Shown here in pieces: positions 17,420 to 29,405 of a stretch of DNA of 64,000 bases. The stretch comes from Nitrospirota bacterium (lineage in GTDB: Bacteria; Nitrospirota; Nitrospiria; JACQBW01). The stretch is taken from positions 1 through 64,000 of the forward strand of contig JACQBW010000011.1 of NCBI GenBank assembly GCA_016194305.1. Reading direction: 5' to 3'. The notes under the pieces were generated by a model. That model searched no databases, was not told where the DNA came from, and saw only the letters and a program-made list of their open reading frames with translations. Both the position numbers and the translations under genes were made by a program. Within the stretch, counting starts at the first letter, position 1, and each line of letters opens with the position of its first letter.

Positions 17420-19900
17420 TCAAGATTCCTGCTCCGGGTCATTCTCATCTTCTTCCTTCTCTTTCTCAACCAACATAGCCGTGGCGACAACCCGGTCCTT
17501 TTCCCCGACATCGATCAACTTGACCCCTTGAGTGTTGCGGCCGATTTCTCTGAGAGTATTGATCTTAAGCCGAATGATCTTCCCTTCCGCAGTAATCAAC
17601 ATCACATCTTCATTGTTAGAAACTTGAAGGATGCCCACAACATTGCCGTTTTTATCGCTCGTCTTTACCGTGATAATCCCTTTTCCCGCACGTCCTTGAA
17701 CCCGGTATTCCTTCAGCGCGGTCTTTTTTCCAAATCCTCTGTCCGTGACAGCAAGAATCGAAGCGCCTTCTCGTTCATCAATAATCTCCATCCCGACAAG
17801 CTCATCTCCCTGATCCAGGTTCATTCCACGGACGCCACCCGCCGTTCGACCGGTCGGACGTACCGAATCTTCCTTGAACCGGATTCCGATTCCAGAGCGG
17901 CTCCCGAGAAAGATTTCCTCATGCCCGTTGGTAAGTTTTGCAGAAATCAGACTATCCCCCTCATCCAGTGAGAGCGCGATGATCCCGCCTGCACGTACAT
18001 TGCTATAAGAATCCAGTGTGGTCTTCTTAATAGTCCCTTTCCGGGTCGCAAACACGACAAAACGATCTTCCCGAAATTCTTTCACAGGAAGAATCGCCGT
18101 AGGTAGCTCATCCGGACCCAGCGACAAGAGGTTGACCAGCGCCTTACCTTTCGAGATGCGGCTTGCCTCTGGAATTTGATAAACTTTCTGCCAGTAAAGC
18201 CTCCCCTTGTTCGTAAAAAAGAGGATATAATCATGCGTATTTCCCACGAAGAGTTGGCTGACAAAATCCTCTTCTTTTGTTCCCATGCCGATTTTTCCCT
18301 TGCCCCCTCTTCTTTGGGAACGGTAGATTGAAACGGGATGCCGCTTGATATAACCGGTATGGCTGATCGTAATAACCATCTCCTCGTCGGCAATCGTATC
18401 TTCGAGATTGATCTCGGCACTCTCCGCGATAATTTCAGTTCGCCTCGGGTCGCCGTATTTCTCTTTCACCGCCAGAAGCTCCTCCTTGATGATCTTCTTG
18501 ACCAATGCTTTGCTGGCCAGGATCGATTTCAGATATTCAATTGTTTTCAGCAGCTCCTGATACTCTTCGATCAATTTCTGACGTTCCATCGAAGTGAGTC
18601 TCTGGAGACGCATATCGAGAATCGCCTGGGCTTGAAGGGTAGAAAGTTCAAATTGGCGCATCAACCCTACCCGCGCCTCCTCCGGAGTCGGAGAGCGTCG
18701 GATTAAGCTGATCACCTCGTCAAGATGATCAAGGGCGATCTTGAGTCCTTCAAGAATGTGTGCCCGATCTTCCGCTTTACGAAGTTCAAAGCGCGTCCTG
18801 CGAATGACGACATCCTGGCGATGATTGAGAAATACCGTGAGGATTTCTTTAAGATTCAGGACTTTGGGTTGATTGTCCACCAGGGCAAGCATAATGACAC
18901 CAAATGTCGATTGCATCGCGGTATGTTTATAAATCTGGTTTAGGACGACGATCGAGTTTTCTCCCCGCTTGGTTTCAACAACGATCCGCATACCATCTCG
19001 GTCCGATTCGTCGCGCAAGTCGGAAATACCTTCAAGTTTTTTATCGCGGACCAACTCAGCGATTTTCTCAATCAGTCGTGCTTTGTTAACCTGGTAAGGA
19101 AGCTCGGTAATGATAATCGCCTCACGATCAGATTTTCCGATCTGTTCCGTCCGGGCTCGTCCCCGCATCTGAATAATTCCTCTGCCAGTACGGTAAGCGC
19201 TTTGAATGCCGCTAAATCCATGGATAAATCCTCCCGTTGGAAAATCTGGACCTTTGATGGCTTCGCAAAGCTCATCGATTGTCGTATCTGAGTTTTCCAA
19301 AAGGAGCGTGGCACCATCGATAACTTCTCCGAGATTATGCGGAGGAATATTCGTTGCCATTCCCACCGCAATCCCCGCTGACCCATTGATGAGAAGATTA
19401 GGAATTCTTGACGGTAAAACCAGCGGCTCGATCGTGGATTCATCATAGTTTGGACCAAAATCTACAGTCTCTTTATCAATATCGGCTAACATCTCTTCAG
19501 CCAGCGCCGCCAGTCTCGCTTCGGTATAGCGCATCGCCGCTGGCGGATCTCCGTCAATAGAACCAAAATTGCCCTGGCCATCTACGAGCATATAGCGCAT
19601 GTTAAAATCCTGTGCCATTCGGACCATCGTATCGTAAATGGCCGTATCGCCATGAGGATGAAAGTTACCCATGATCTCTCCGACGATTTTCGCCGATTTC
19701 CGATACGAGCGGTTATGAAGGAGACCCATTTCATTCATGCCATGAAGGATTCTTCGATGAACCGGCTTTAGCCCGTCACGGGCGTCGGGAAGTGCCCGCC
19801 CCACAATGACTGACATCGAGTAGTCAAGGTAGGATGTTTTCATCTCCTCATCGATGGGGATATCAATTTCCTGATTCTGACGCTCCTGGGGATCTGGCAA
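17420..19900 (-). CDS. gyrA: DNA gyrase subunit A
   Basis: An 826-residue DNA-cleaving subunit of gyrase, which introduces negative supercoils. The catalytic Tyr is Y125 (AAMRYTEARL) and the quinolone region reads HPHGDTAIYD, with Thr86 at the position of E. coli Ser83. The GyrA box is present as QRRGGKG, which marks gyrase rather than topoisomerase IV, and beta-propeller blades follow. The tail is acidic (EKEEDENDPEQES). The start is TTG with GGAAGGAAG upstream. It lies 14 bp after gyrB. Confidence 0.97.
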   Translation of the reverse strand: MPDPQERQNQEIDIPIDEEMKTSYLDYSMSVIVGRALPDARDGLKPVHRRILHGMNEMGLLHNRSYRKSAKIVGEIMGNFHPHGDTAIYDTMVRMAQDFNMRYMLVDGQGNFGSIDGDPPAAMRYTEARLAALAEEMLADIDKETVDFGPNYDESTIEPLVLPSRIPNLLINGSAGIAVGMATNIPPHNLGEVIDGATLLLENSDTTIDELCEAIKGPDFPTGGFIHGFSGIQSAYRTGRGIIQMRGRARTEQIGKSDREAIIITELPYQVNKARLIEKIAELVRDKKLEGISDLRDESDRDGMRIVVETKRGENSIVVLNQIYKHTAMQSTFGVIMLALVDNQPKVLNLKEILTVFLNHRQDVVIRRTRFELRKAEDRAHILEGLKIALDHLDEVISLIRRSPTPEEARVGLMRQFELSTLQAQAILDMRLQRLTSMERQKLIEEYQELLKTIEYLKSILASKALVKKIIKEELLAVKEKYGDPRRTEIIAESAEINLEDTIADEEMVITISHTGYIKRHPVSIYRSQRRGGKGKIGMGTKEEDFVSQLFVGNTHDYILFFTNKGRLYWQKVYQIPEASRISKGKALVNLLSLGPDELPTAILPVKEFREDRFVVFATRKGTIKKTTLDSYSNVRAGGIIALSLDEGDSLISAKLTNGHEEIFLGSRSGIGIRFKEDSVRPTGRTAGGVRGMNLDQGDELVGMEIIDEREGASILAVTDRGFGKKTALKEYRVQGRAGKGIITVKTSDKNGNVVGILQVSNNEDVMLITAEGKIIRLKINTLREIGRNTQGVKLIDVGEKDRVVATAMLVEKEKEEDENDPEQES

Positions 19901-19914
19901 GTTTTTCTTCCTTC

Positions 19915-22377
<2,463 letters not shown>

Positions 22378-22401
22378 TCAGTCGACCTGACAGATTGTGG
22401 T

Positions 22402-23538
22402 TCAGACTCTCATCGGCATGACGACACTGAGATATTTCTTGTCTCCCGGATCTTTAAAGAGCGTTGGACTTAATGGATCTTTGAGTTCTATCAGAATATC
22501 TTCATTGTCGATGACTGAGAGGATATCGAGCACATATCTTGCGTTAAAACCCGTTCCTATTTTCTCCCCTTTATAAACAATCGCGATTTCGTCTTCCGCC
22601 TCCCCTAATTCGGAAGATTGGGAGTTTAGGATAAGCTTGTCTCCGTCGAATATAAAATGTACGGCATGGGTCTTTTCTTTCGATAATATCGCCACCCGGC
22701 GAATCGCCCGTTCCAATTCCCACTTTTTAACTAATACCGATTTGTCGTTCCCTTTCGGAATGACCTGGGTATAATTGGGATAGTTTCCTTCCATCAGCCT
22801 GGAATAAAGGGTCAAATCTCCTTTTTTGAACAGAATCTGGTTTTTAGAAAGACTTAGGATGATATCCTCTTCTCCCTCCTCGATCAATTTTTTCATTTCA
22901 AAAATCGCCTTTTTGGGAACGACGACCTGAAAATCCTTTTCTGATTTTTCTTTTGGAATGAGCCGCTCCATCTCTTCACGTTCTATTGCCGCCAGACGAT
23001 GTCCGTCTGTTCCGACAAAACGCACGATCTCTTTACCTCCCTGACTCTGAATGTTGATCAGGAGGCCATTCAAGATATAACGTGAATCGTTCTCCCCTAC
23101 AGAAAAAATGGTCTTTCTAAAGAGCTCGGACAAGATTTTAGCCGGCACCCGAAGCGATATTTCTTCTTTGACCTGTGGGACGAGCGGAAAATCATCTGCT
23201 CCAAGGGCGGCGACTTTGAATTTTGATTTTCCCGATTCAATCTGTACCCACATATTTTCTTCCTGCCGAAGCGTCACGGGCGGTCCATCCGGAAGCTCTT
23301 TGACAATTTCATATATTTTTCTGGCCGAAAAGGTTGTTTTCCCTTTACGAATCACGTCTGCGGGATAGCTCCCGAGAATCGAGATCTCCATATCCGTCGC
23401 AAACATCGTCACGCGGTTATCCTGATCGGCTTCCATGAGGATATTGGAAAGAATCGGCATTGTATTTCTTCTTTCGACGACCCCTTGTACACGCTGGAGA
23501 CCTTTTAAGAGCTCTCTCCTCTCAATGCTAATTTTCAT
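22402..23538 (-). CDS. dnaN: DNA polymerase III sliding clamp (beta subunit)
   Basis: A 378-residue clamp that encircles DNA and tethers the polymerase. The start is the ATG at 23538 (MKISIERRELLKGLQRVQG), which aligns with known DnaN starts and has GGGGGA just upstream; an in-frame ATG at 23592 would add 18 unlikely residues. Three clamp domains are seen, with TMPILSNILMEA in the first, FVGTDGHRLA in the second and the C-terminal YLSVVMPMRV. It lies 80 bp after dnaA in the same direction. Confidence 0.96.
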   Translation of the reverse strand: MKISIERRELLKGLQRVQGVVERRNTMPILSNILMEADQDNRVTMFATDMEISILGSYPADVIRKGKTTFSARKIYEIVKELPDGPPVTLRQEENMWVQIESGKSKFKVAALGADDFPLVPQVKEEISLRVPAKILSELFRKTIFSVGENDSRYILNGLLINIQSQGGKEIVRFVGTDGHRLAAIEREEMERLIPKEKSEKDFQVVVPKKAIFEMKKLIEEGEEDIILSLSKNQILFKKGDLTLYSRLMEGNYPNYTQVIPKGNDKSVLVKKWELERAIRRVAILSKEKTHAVHFIFDGDKLILNSQSSELGEAEDEIAIVYKGEKIGTGFNARYVLDILSVIDNEDILIELKDPLSPTLFKDPGDKKYLSVVMPMRV

Positions 23539-23618
23539 AGGATCCCCCGAATTGCAGTCTTGCCCTGAGATTAATGACTCTAGAAACTTCATTGATATTC
23601 ATCTTTTTTTCTGTCCGA

Positions 23619-24947
23619 CTATAATTCCTTGATCTGGCGCCTGATCCGGTCAATCAAGATCTTTCCTTCCCCATCTGCCTGGTGAAGCCTTTCCATGCGA
23701 CGGCAGGCATGGATCACAGTAGAGTGATCTTTTCCGCCAAAATGTTTTCCGATCTCCGGAAACGAAAGATCGGTCAACTCCCTGCACAGGTACATCGCAA
23801 TCTGCCTGGGGTAAACCAGGTTCTTGGTTCTTTTTTTAGATTTGAGTTCGCTTGTTTTGACATGGAGCTTTTCAGAAACAATCTTCTGAATGTCTTCTGG
23901 TGTAATAATCTTCTTCTTTTCGACGATGATATCCTGTAATCCCCTTTTTGCCAACTCAATGGATAACGGCTCTCCCGTCAGAGATGAGAGCGCCCCGACC
24001 CTGTTTAAAGAACCTTCCAGAACTCGAATATTGTTTTTGATATGTGTGGCCAGAAAAAGGGCAAGATCATCGGGAAGATCGATCTTGTCTACGTCTGCTT
24101 TTTTTCTGAGAATCGCAATTCGGGTTTCAAGGTCAGGCGGCTGAATGTCCGCAATCAATCCCATTTCAAATCGCGACCGGAGCCGCTCTTCAATATCTGA
24201 CATTTCCTTCGTCGACCGGTCGCTTGAGAGAACAATCTGTTTGTTTTCCTCATAAAGGGTATTAAAAGTGTGAAAAAACTCTTCCTGGGTTCTTTCTTTT
24301 CCCTGAATAAACTGAATGTCATCAATCAGGAGCAGATCGGTATTGCGATATTTCCCGCGAAATTCCTGCATTTTATCGTATCGTATCGAATTAATTAGCT
24401 CGTTGGTAAACTTTTCAGACGGAAGATAGACAATATTTAATTGGGGATTTTTGATATGCATTCTATTCCCAATGGCATTGAGCAGATGTGTTTTTCCTAA
24501 TCCCGCTCCCCCGTAAATAAAAAGTGGATTATAGGATTTTCCTGGTCCCTCGGCAACCTTCAGCGAAGCGGCATGTGCAAACTGATTAGAGGAGCCGACC
24601 ACAAAGGAACTAAAGACATGTTTTGGATTCAATCCTATTTTTCTTTTCTCTTTATCCACTCTTCGTTCAGGAACGGCCACTGACTCTTCTTCTGTTTTTC
24701 CTTTTGTTTCGTCAATGATAAAGATTATTTTTATGTCCTTTTGCTGAGTCAGTTTCTTTAAATTTTGATCCAATTGTTCTTTATAATGGGTATAAATATA
24801 TTCTCCAAAGAATTTATTCGGAGCGAAAATAATAAAAGCATTTTCTTCAAAATTCTTATACCGGAGCGGTTTGAACCACATATCAAAGCTCTGTTTATTG
24901 ATCTGGTTCTCAATAAGGTTTAGGTTTTGGTCCCAGATTTCTTTCAT
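23619..24947 (-). CDS. dnaA: Chromosomal replication initiator DnaA
   Basis: A 442-residue initiator. Domain I occupies residues 1-80. The AAA+ domain has Walker A GGAGLGKT (146-153), LLIDDIQFI as Walker B and the sensor region RLRSRFEMGL. The C-terminal domain IV carries the DnaA-box reading signature GGKDHSTVIHACRRM. It faces away from the AT-rich origin at 24948-25458 and is followed by dnaN, gyrB and gyrA. Confidence 0.98.
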   Translation of the reverse strand: MKEIWDQNLNLIENQINKQSFDMWFKPLRYKNFEENAFIIFAPNKFFGEYIYTHYKEQLDQNLKKLTQQKDIKIIFIIDETKGKTEEESVAVPERRVDKEKRKIGLNPKHVFSSFVVGSSNQFAHAASLKVAEGPGKSYNPLFIYGGAGLGKTHLLNAIGNRMHIKNPQLNIVYLPSEKFTNELINSIRYDKMQEFRGKYRNTDLLLIDDIQFIQGKERTQEEFFHTFNTLYEENKQIVLSSDRSTKEMSDIEERLRSRFEMGLIADIQPPDLETRIAILRKKADVDKIDLPDDLALFLATHIKNNIRVLEGSLNRVGALSSLTGEPLSIELAKRGLQDIIVEKKKIITPEDIQKIVSEKLHVKTSELKSKKRTKNLVYPRQIAMYLCRELTDLSFPEIGKHFGGKDHSTVIHACRRMERLHQADGEGKILIDRIRRQIKEL

Positions 24948-25458
24948 AGTCCGACCAAAAATCTTGGCTGTAGATGGTTAAAAGAGAGGTTTTTTGATCG
25001 ATTTTGACGCTGGATTCGGCATTTGAGACGACATCTTTGTCTAAATTTTATGTTCATCCTTTTTTCAAGTTACCAACAGAGTTATTCACAATTGTTAATA
25101 ACTTTTTTTAGTCCATTATTTCAACAGGTTCCATTAATTTTTTTGATTGTCTTCCAGAAATTAGATAAAGTTATTTATCAAATAAATCAATAACTTGCGT
25201 ATTTACAGGGTTGTTTTGTGATAAAACTATAACAAACTTGATTTTTAAATACAAGGTAATTTAATATTCCTTTTTACCTATGAACAGTTGATAAGTATTT
25301 TATTAAAAAAATCACCAGATTTATGAGAACAAAATCATTTCAATTTAAATGAGTTACGAACTTTTCCACATTTTTTCAGTCTCTACTAAGACTACTATTA
25401 TTTAATAATAATTTATAAAGATAAAAGAATACAAATTTAAAAAACTTAAAATTAGACC
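24948..25458. other. Chromosomal replication origin, oriC
   Basis: A non-coding, strongly AT-rich segment of about 510 bp between dnaA and rpmH. Two matches to the DnaA box TTWTNCACA are present: TTATTCACA at 25082-25090 and TTTTCCACA at 25372-25380. A one-mismatch copy (TGTGATAAA, minus strand) lies near 25215. Long A/T runs between about 25200 and 25450, for example around TTTAATAATAATTTATAAAG, are candidates for the unwinding element. Confidence 0.8.
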
Positions 25459-25487
25459 TTGACTTAAGACCAAAATGATCATAAATT
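25459..25487 (+). promoter_or_regulatory. rpmH promoter
   Basis: TTGACT at 25459-25464, a 17-bp spacer and TAAATT at 25482-25487, 42 bp before the rpmH ATG. Confidence 0.6.
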
Positions 25488-25529
25488 ATCGAGTTTGGAT
25501 CACTCTCAATTTTTTTGAAAGGTTAATTC

Positions 25530-25679
25530 ATGTCGCAGCTATCGGATACATACGGACAACCAAGCAAGTTAAAGAGAAAAAGAACCCATGGATTTAGGAA
25601 AAGAATGTCTACTGCGGATGGGAGAAAAGTTCTTAAGAGACGAAGAGATAAAGGGAGAAAGAGATTAAGTGTTGAATAA
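25530..25679 (+). CDS. rpmH: Ribosomal protein L34
   Basis: A 49-residue basic protein of the large ribosomal subunit. The core [20 protein letters not shown] and [16 protein letters not shown] is the L34 signature. The N-terminus is longer than usual and altered: [12 protein letters not shown] where most bacteria have MKRTYQPS. GAAAGG precedes the ATG. It starts the rightward operon with rnpA, yidD and yidC. Confidence 0.95.
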   Translation: MSQLSDTYGQPSKLKRKRTHGFRKRMSTADGRKVLKRRRDKGRKRLSVE

Positions 25680-25721
25680 TTTTTTTCAGAAAACTCGTAA
25701 AAAGGAAGGAATAAAACTGAA

Positions 25722-26081
25722 CTGAAAGAGAGTTCAAACGAGATCAAGATAAAGAAAAGCAGGGAAATACAGTCTATTTTTGAAAAAGGTCAAAAAGTCA
25801 GAGGAAAACATTTTGACCTTATTTTTTTGGAAAACAGGCTCTCATTCTTCAGAATAGGCCTCATCGTCGGTAAGAAATGCGGTCGGGCCGTTGAGCGAAA
25901 CTATATCAAAAGAATTTTCAGAGAAATTATATACCGGAGAAAATGGGAGAATTGTTTTTCGGTAGATATGCTGGTTGTTCCTAAAGGAGAGTCCAAAACC
26001 ATTTTGTTTTCTAATCTGAAAGAAGAGTTTTTTTCTTCGGTGCAAAAAATTCTCCGTCAGGGCCCCCATCTTAAAAATTAA
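25722..26081 (+). CDS. rnpA: Ribonuclease P protein component, probable CTG start
   Basis: Protein subunit of RNase P, which helps the catalytic RNA cut tRNA 5' leaders. The family signature is seen as RIGLIVGKKCGRAVERNYIKRIFREI, and IKKSREIQSIFEKGQKVRGK gives the conserved N-terminal helix. The open frame runs from 25701 with no ATG, GTG or TTG before the conserved part; the first TTG (25827) would delete about 35 essential residues. CTG at 25722, 11 nt after AAGGAAGGA, gives 119 residues, the normal length. ATC 25743 and ATA 25749 are less likely alternatives. Confidence 0.88.
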   Translation: MKESSNEIKIKKSREIQSIFEKGQKVRGKHFDLIFLENRLSFFRIGLIVGKKCGRAVERNYIKRIFREIIYRRKWENCFSVDMLVVPKGESKTILFSNLKEEFFSSVQKILRQGPHLKN

Positions 26082-26108
26082 ACACGCCTCATTAAAAAAA
26101 ACAAAAAA

Positions 26109-26318
26109 ATGACAAGAGCGGTGGTTTCAATTATTCTTTTTTATCAAAAATGGATTTCGCCTCTTTTTCCGCCCGTTTGTCGCTTTTATCCTTCCTGTTC
26201 TCACTATCAGATAGAGGCTTTAAAGAAACATGGTTTCTTAAAGGGTGTCTATTTGGGAATCTGCCGCATAATAAAATGTCATCCCTTTCATCCCGGCGGA
26301 TATGACCCTGTGAGATAG
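26109..26318 (+). CDS. yidD: Membrane protein insertion efficiency factor YidD
   Basis: A 69-residue protein with the YidD core: an amphipathic N-terminal helix ([17 protein letters not shown]), then [19 protein letters not shown] and [12 protein letters not shown]. It is thought to help membrane protein insertion with YidC at the inner membrane. It sits between rnpA and yidC in the usual order. Confidence 0.93.
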   Translation: MTRAVVSIILFYQKWISPLFPPVCRFYPSCSHYQIEALKKHGFLKGVYLGICRIIKCHPFHPGGYDPVR

Positions 26319-26360
26319 CGCTTAGTATTTTTTCCGATCTGAGAAATGGATTTATTTTAA

Positions 26361-27983
26361 ATGGATTCAAACGAAAAAAGGCTTATATTATTTATCATTA
26401 TTTCCGTTGTTATCTTATTCGGAAGCGCCTATCTTTTTCCTGCCAAGACGCCTCGCCAGGATAAAATAGTTCAGCAGACCCCGGTGCCTCCCGCAAGAGA
26501 CTCAAAAAACGTCCTATCACTCCCGAGCCCAGCTTCTGACCCGATTATCGCGGCAGTTTCATCGGACGAGAAAGAAGTCCTTGTGGAAACGTCTCTTTAT
26601 AAGGCCATTTTGACCAATAGGGGAGGTGGTATAAAACAGTGGGAATTGAAGAGCTATTTTGAAAGCGATCGGACGACCTCGGTCAAACTTCTCCAGAGCG
26701 GCATATCGCTTCTTCCTCTTTCAATAGAAGTCGGAGAGGGAAGAGATCTTTTTTTAAACGGCATCTATTCCGTGGAAGGAAAAAACCTTCATTTATCCGG
26801 GGACCAAAAAGAGGGAACAATCACTTTTTCATTACGGGACTCAGTCACAGGGAAAGCCATTCAGAAAAAACTAACCTTTCACAAGGATACGTATACGGTT
26901 GATGTGGAGATCAGAACCGAGAACATTTCAAACTATGCGTTCTTGCTCGGTTCTAATTTTGGAATTCACCAGTGGGGAGACAAATCCTTTGTCGGATTTA
27001 TCGGACCGACCAGCCTCGTGAACAACAAGGTTATAAAAGAAAACACCGCGAAGTTAAACCAGGACGTTCTCTATGATGGAAAGGTGGGCTGGACCGCCTT
27101 ACAAGACAAATACTTTCTCTCCGCGTTGATTCCGGGTGATGAAACAGACCGGGGTCTGGTCAAAAAAGTCAAGGAAGGGGAGTATACCGCGGGAAACCAG
27201 GTTGCTCTGAAAGAACCCGCGGCATCCCTTCGAAAGTACACACTTTTTGCCGGTCCAAAGAAGCTGTCTGTACTGGAATCGCTGAATGTCTATCTCGAGG
27301 AAACCATCGATTTTGGCTGGTTTATAGCGGGGAGTTGGGCCATTGTCAGAATGATCGCCAAGCCGCTCTTTTTATTTTTAAACTTCTTTTATGCCTTTAC
27401 TCATAATTACGGAATAGCGATCATTCTGCTCACAGTATCGATTAAAATTCTCTTCATTCCCTTAACGCATAAGAGCTATAAGTCGATGAAAGGGATGCAG
27501 ACCGTTCAGCCACTGCTTGCGGAGATTCAGAAGAAGTTTAAAAACGACAAGGTTCGTCTTAACCGTGAGATTATGGAACTTTACAAAACCCATAAGATTA
27601 ACCCATTAGGCGGATGCTTGCCCATGGTTCTTCAAATTCCTGTATTCGTAGCCCTTTTTAACGTTTTTTATACAACGATCGAGTTACGACAGGCTCCTTT
27701 TTTTCTCTGGATTACGGATCTCTCAGATTATGATCATAAATATGTTCTACCTGTAATCATGGGAATTACCATGTTTATCCAGCAAAAGATCCAGCCGACC
27801 AACATGGATCCGAAGCAGGCAAAAATCATGTTGATTCTTCCCGTCATTTTCACTTTTTTCTTTTTGAACTTCTCTTCGGGTCTGGTGTTATACTGGATCC
27901 TGAATAATATACTCAGTGTTTCCCAGCAGGTCATTACGGCAAGATATTTTTCCGGTCAAAAGGCAAAAGCTCTGACGGCATAA
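26361..27983 (+). CDS. yidC: Membrane protein insertase YidC
   Basis: A 540-residue inner-membrane insertase. An N-terminal membrane segment (LILFIIISVVILFGSAYLF) is followed by a large periplasmic domain of roughly 300 residues as in Gram-negative YidC. The Oxa1 core has five membrane helices including NYGIAIILLTVSIKILFIPLT, NPLGGCLPMVLQIPVFVALF and IMLILPVIFTFFFLNFSSGLVLYW. The stop codon is one base before the mnmE ATG. No jag/khpB gene intervenes. Confidence 0.96.
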   Translation: MDSNEKRLILFIIISVVILFGSAYLFPAKTPRQDKIVQQTPVPPARDSKNVLSLPSPASDPIIAAVSSDEKEVLVETSLYKAILTNRGGGIKQWELKSYFESDRTTSVKLLQSGISLLPLSIEVGEGRDLFLNGIYSVEGKNLHLSGDQKEGTITFSLRDSVTGKAIQKKLTFHKDTYTVDVEIRTENISNYAFLLGSNFGIHQWGDKSFVGFIGPTSLVNNKVIKENTAKLNQDVLYDGKVGWTALQDKYFLSALIPGDETDRGLVKKVKEGEYTAGNQVALKEPAASLRKYTLFAGPKKLSVLESLNVYLEETIDFGWFIAGSWAIVRMIAKPLFLFLNFFYAFTHNYGIAIILLTVSIKILFIPLTHKSYKSMKGMQTVQPLLAEIQKKFKNDKVRLNREIMELYKTHKINPLGGCLPMVLQIPVFVALFNVFYTTIELRQAPFFLWITDLSDYDHKYVLPVIMGITMFIQQKIQPTNMDPKQAKIMLILPVIFTFFFLNFSSGLVLYWILNNILSVSQQVITARYFSGQKAKALTA

Positions 27984-27984
27984 A

Positions 27985-29379
27985 ATGGCACACCCTTCAG
28001 ACGAAGAGACGATTTGTGCGATATCAACTCCCTTGGGGAACGGGGGTATCGGCGTCATCCGTCTAAGCGGCACGAAAGCCATTACGATCGGGGATCGCGT
28101 CTTCCAATCATCCCAAAACATATTCCTGCAAGATGCGCCGACGCATCGAATCTTCTATGGCAAGATCCTTGACCCGCGATCAAAAGTCATTCTTGACGAA
28201 GTCATCGTTTCTCTCATGCGCGCACCGAAATCCTATACTGCTGAAGATGTTTTGGAATTCAGCTGTCACGGGAACCTCCGCTCCTTGAGGAAAATATTGA
28301 CCCTTTTGATTCAGGAAGGGGCCCGGGAGGCGCTGCCGGGCGAATTTACAAAAAGGGCTTTTTTAAACGGCCGGATAGACCTCGTTCAGGCTGAAGCGGT
28401 CATGGACCTGATTTCAGCGGAATCCGAAGCGGGGAGACGACAGGCACTTAAGAACCTAAGCGGAAAATTTTCAAAAATCATTTCAGAACTTCGTGATGAA
28501 CTCATTGCCCTTCTGGTTAAAGTCGAGGCCAATATTGATTTTTCGGAAGAAGAGATTGAAGTGGTGTCAGCCGAAGAAGGGGAGCGGGCAGTCCAAAACT
28601 TGATTGATAAGGTTGAAACCCTTTTGAAGACTGTTCCAGATGGACGTATCGCTCGTGATGGCTATCAGGTCGCTCTCGCGGGACGGCCCAATGTGGGGAA
28701 ATCGTCCCTCTTGAACCGATTGCTCGAAAAGGACAGAGCGATCGTCACTCCGTTCGCAGGAACGACGCGTGACATGTTGGAAGAGTCGATCATGCTTCGG
28801 GGATTAATGATTCGACTGGTGGACACTGCCGGAATCCGGTCGACTCTGGATCAAGCGGAAAAAGAAGGTATTCGGAGGACGGAAGAACTTCTTCATCAGG
28901 CCGATTTGGTCCTATGGGTTATCGATGCAAGTATGGGTTGGACCGAAGAAGATGACAAAGAGATTGATAAAATTAGAAAGAAAAACTATCTTATACTGAT
29001 AAATAAGATCGACCTGATTTCTGACACGCCCTGTATTGATAAGAGGGGGATTCCGAAAGAAAAGGTGTTGATGATATCGACCTTGGCGAATCGGGGCATC
29101 AAAGAACTGGAAGAGAGAATGGTTGAAGAGGCTCGACGCACGGAGAGGCCCCTTTCAGAGGAAGAATCAGTCGTATTCAAGGGAAGGCACGAGAATCAAC
29201 TCAAGGAGGCAAAAAGATCGCTTCTCCAGGCCCTGGATTCAATAAATCGGCAGATGTCCCATGAATTTGTAGCACTTGATTTAAAGGGGGCGGCAGACGC
29301 ACTGGCGGAGATTCTCGGCATTTCGGCCCCGGAGGAACTTTTAGACCGGATTTTTAAAGAGTTTTGTATTGGAAAATAA
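27985..29379 (+). CDS. mnmE: tRNA uridine-5-carboxymethylaminomethyl modification GTPase
   Basis: A 464-residue GTPase which, with MnmG, modifies the wobble uridine of several tRNAs. The N-terminal formyl-THF-binding domain opens with [20 protein letters not shown]. The G domain carries GRPNVGKSS (233-241), the G3 motif DTAG (280-283) and NKID. The C-terminal CIGK supplies the catalytic Cys461. The stop lies 26 bp before the mnmG start. Confidence 0.97.
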   Translation: MAHPSDEETICAISTPLGNGGIGVIRLSGTKAITIGDRVFQSSQNIFLQDAPTHRIFYGKILDPRSKVILDEVIVSLMRAPKSYTAEDVLEFSCHGNLRSLRKILTLLIQEGAREALPGEFTKRAFLNGRIDLVQAEAVMDLISAESEAGRRQALKNLSGKFSKIISELRDELIALLVKVEANIDFSEEEIEVVSAEEGERAVQNLIDKVETLLKTVPDGRIARDGYQVALAGRPNVGKSSLLNRLLEKDRAIVTPFAGTTRDMLEESIMLRGLMIRLVDTAGIRSTLDQAEKEGIRRTEELLHQADLVLWVIDASMGWTEEDDKEIDKIRKKNYLILINKIDLISDTPCIDKRGIPKEKVLMISTLANRGIKELEERMVEEARRTERPLSEEESVVFKGRHENQLKEAKRSLLQALDSINRQMSHEFVALDLKGAADALAEILGISAPEELLDRIFKEFCIGK

Positions 29380-29405
29380 ATGACCCGAAGCGTAGAGCCA
29401 GGAAA

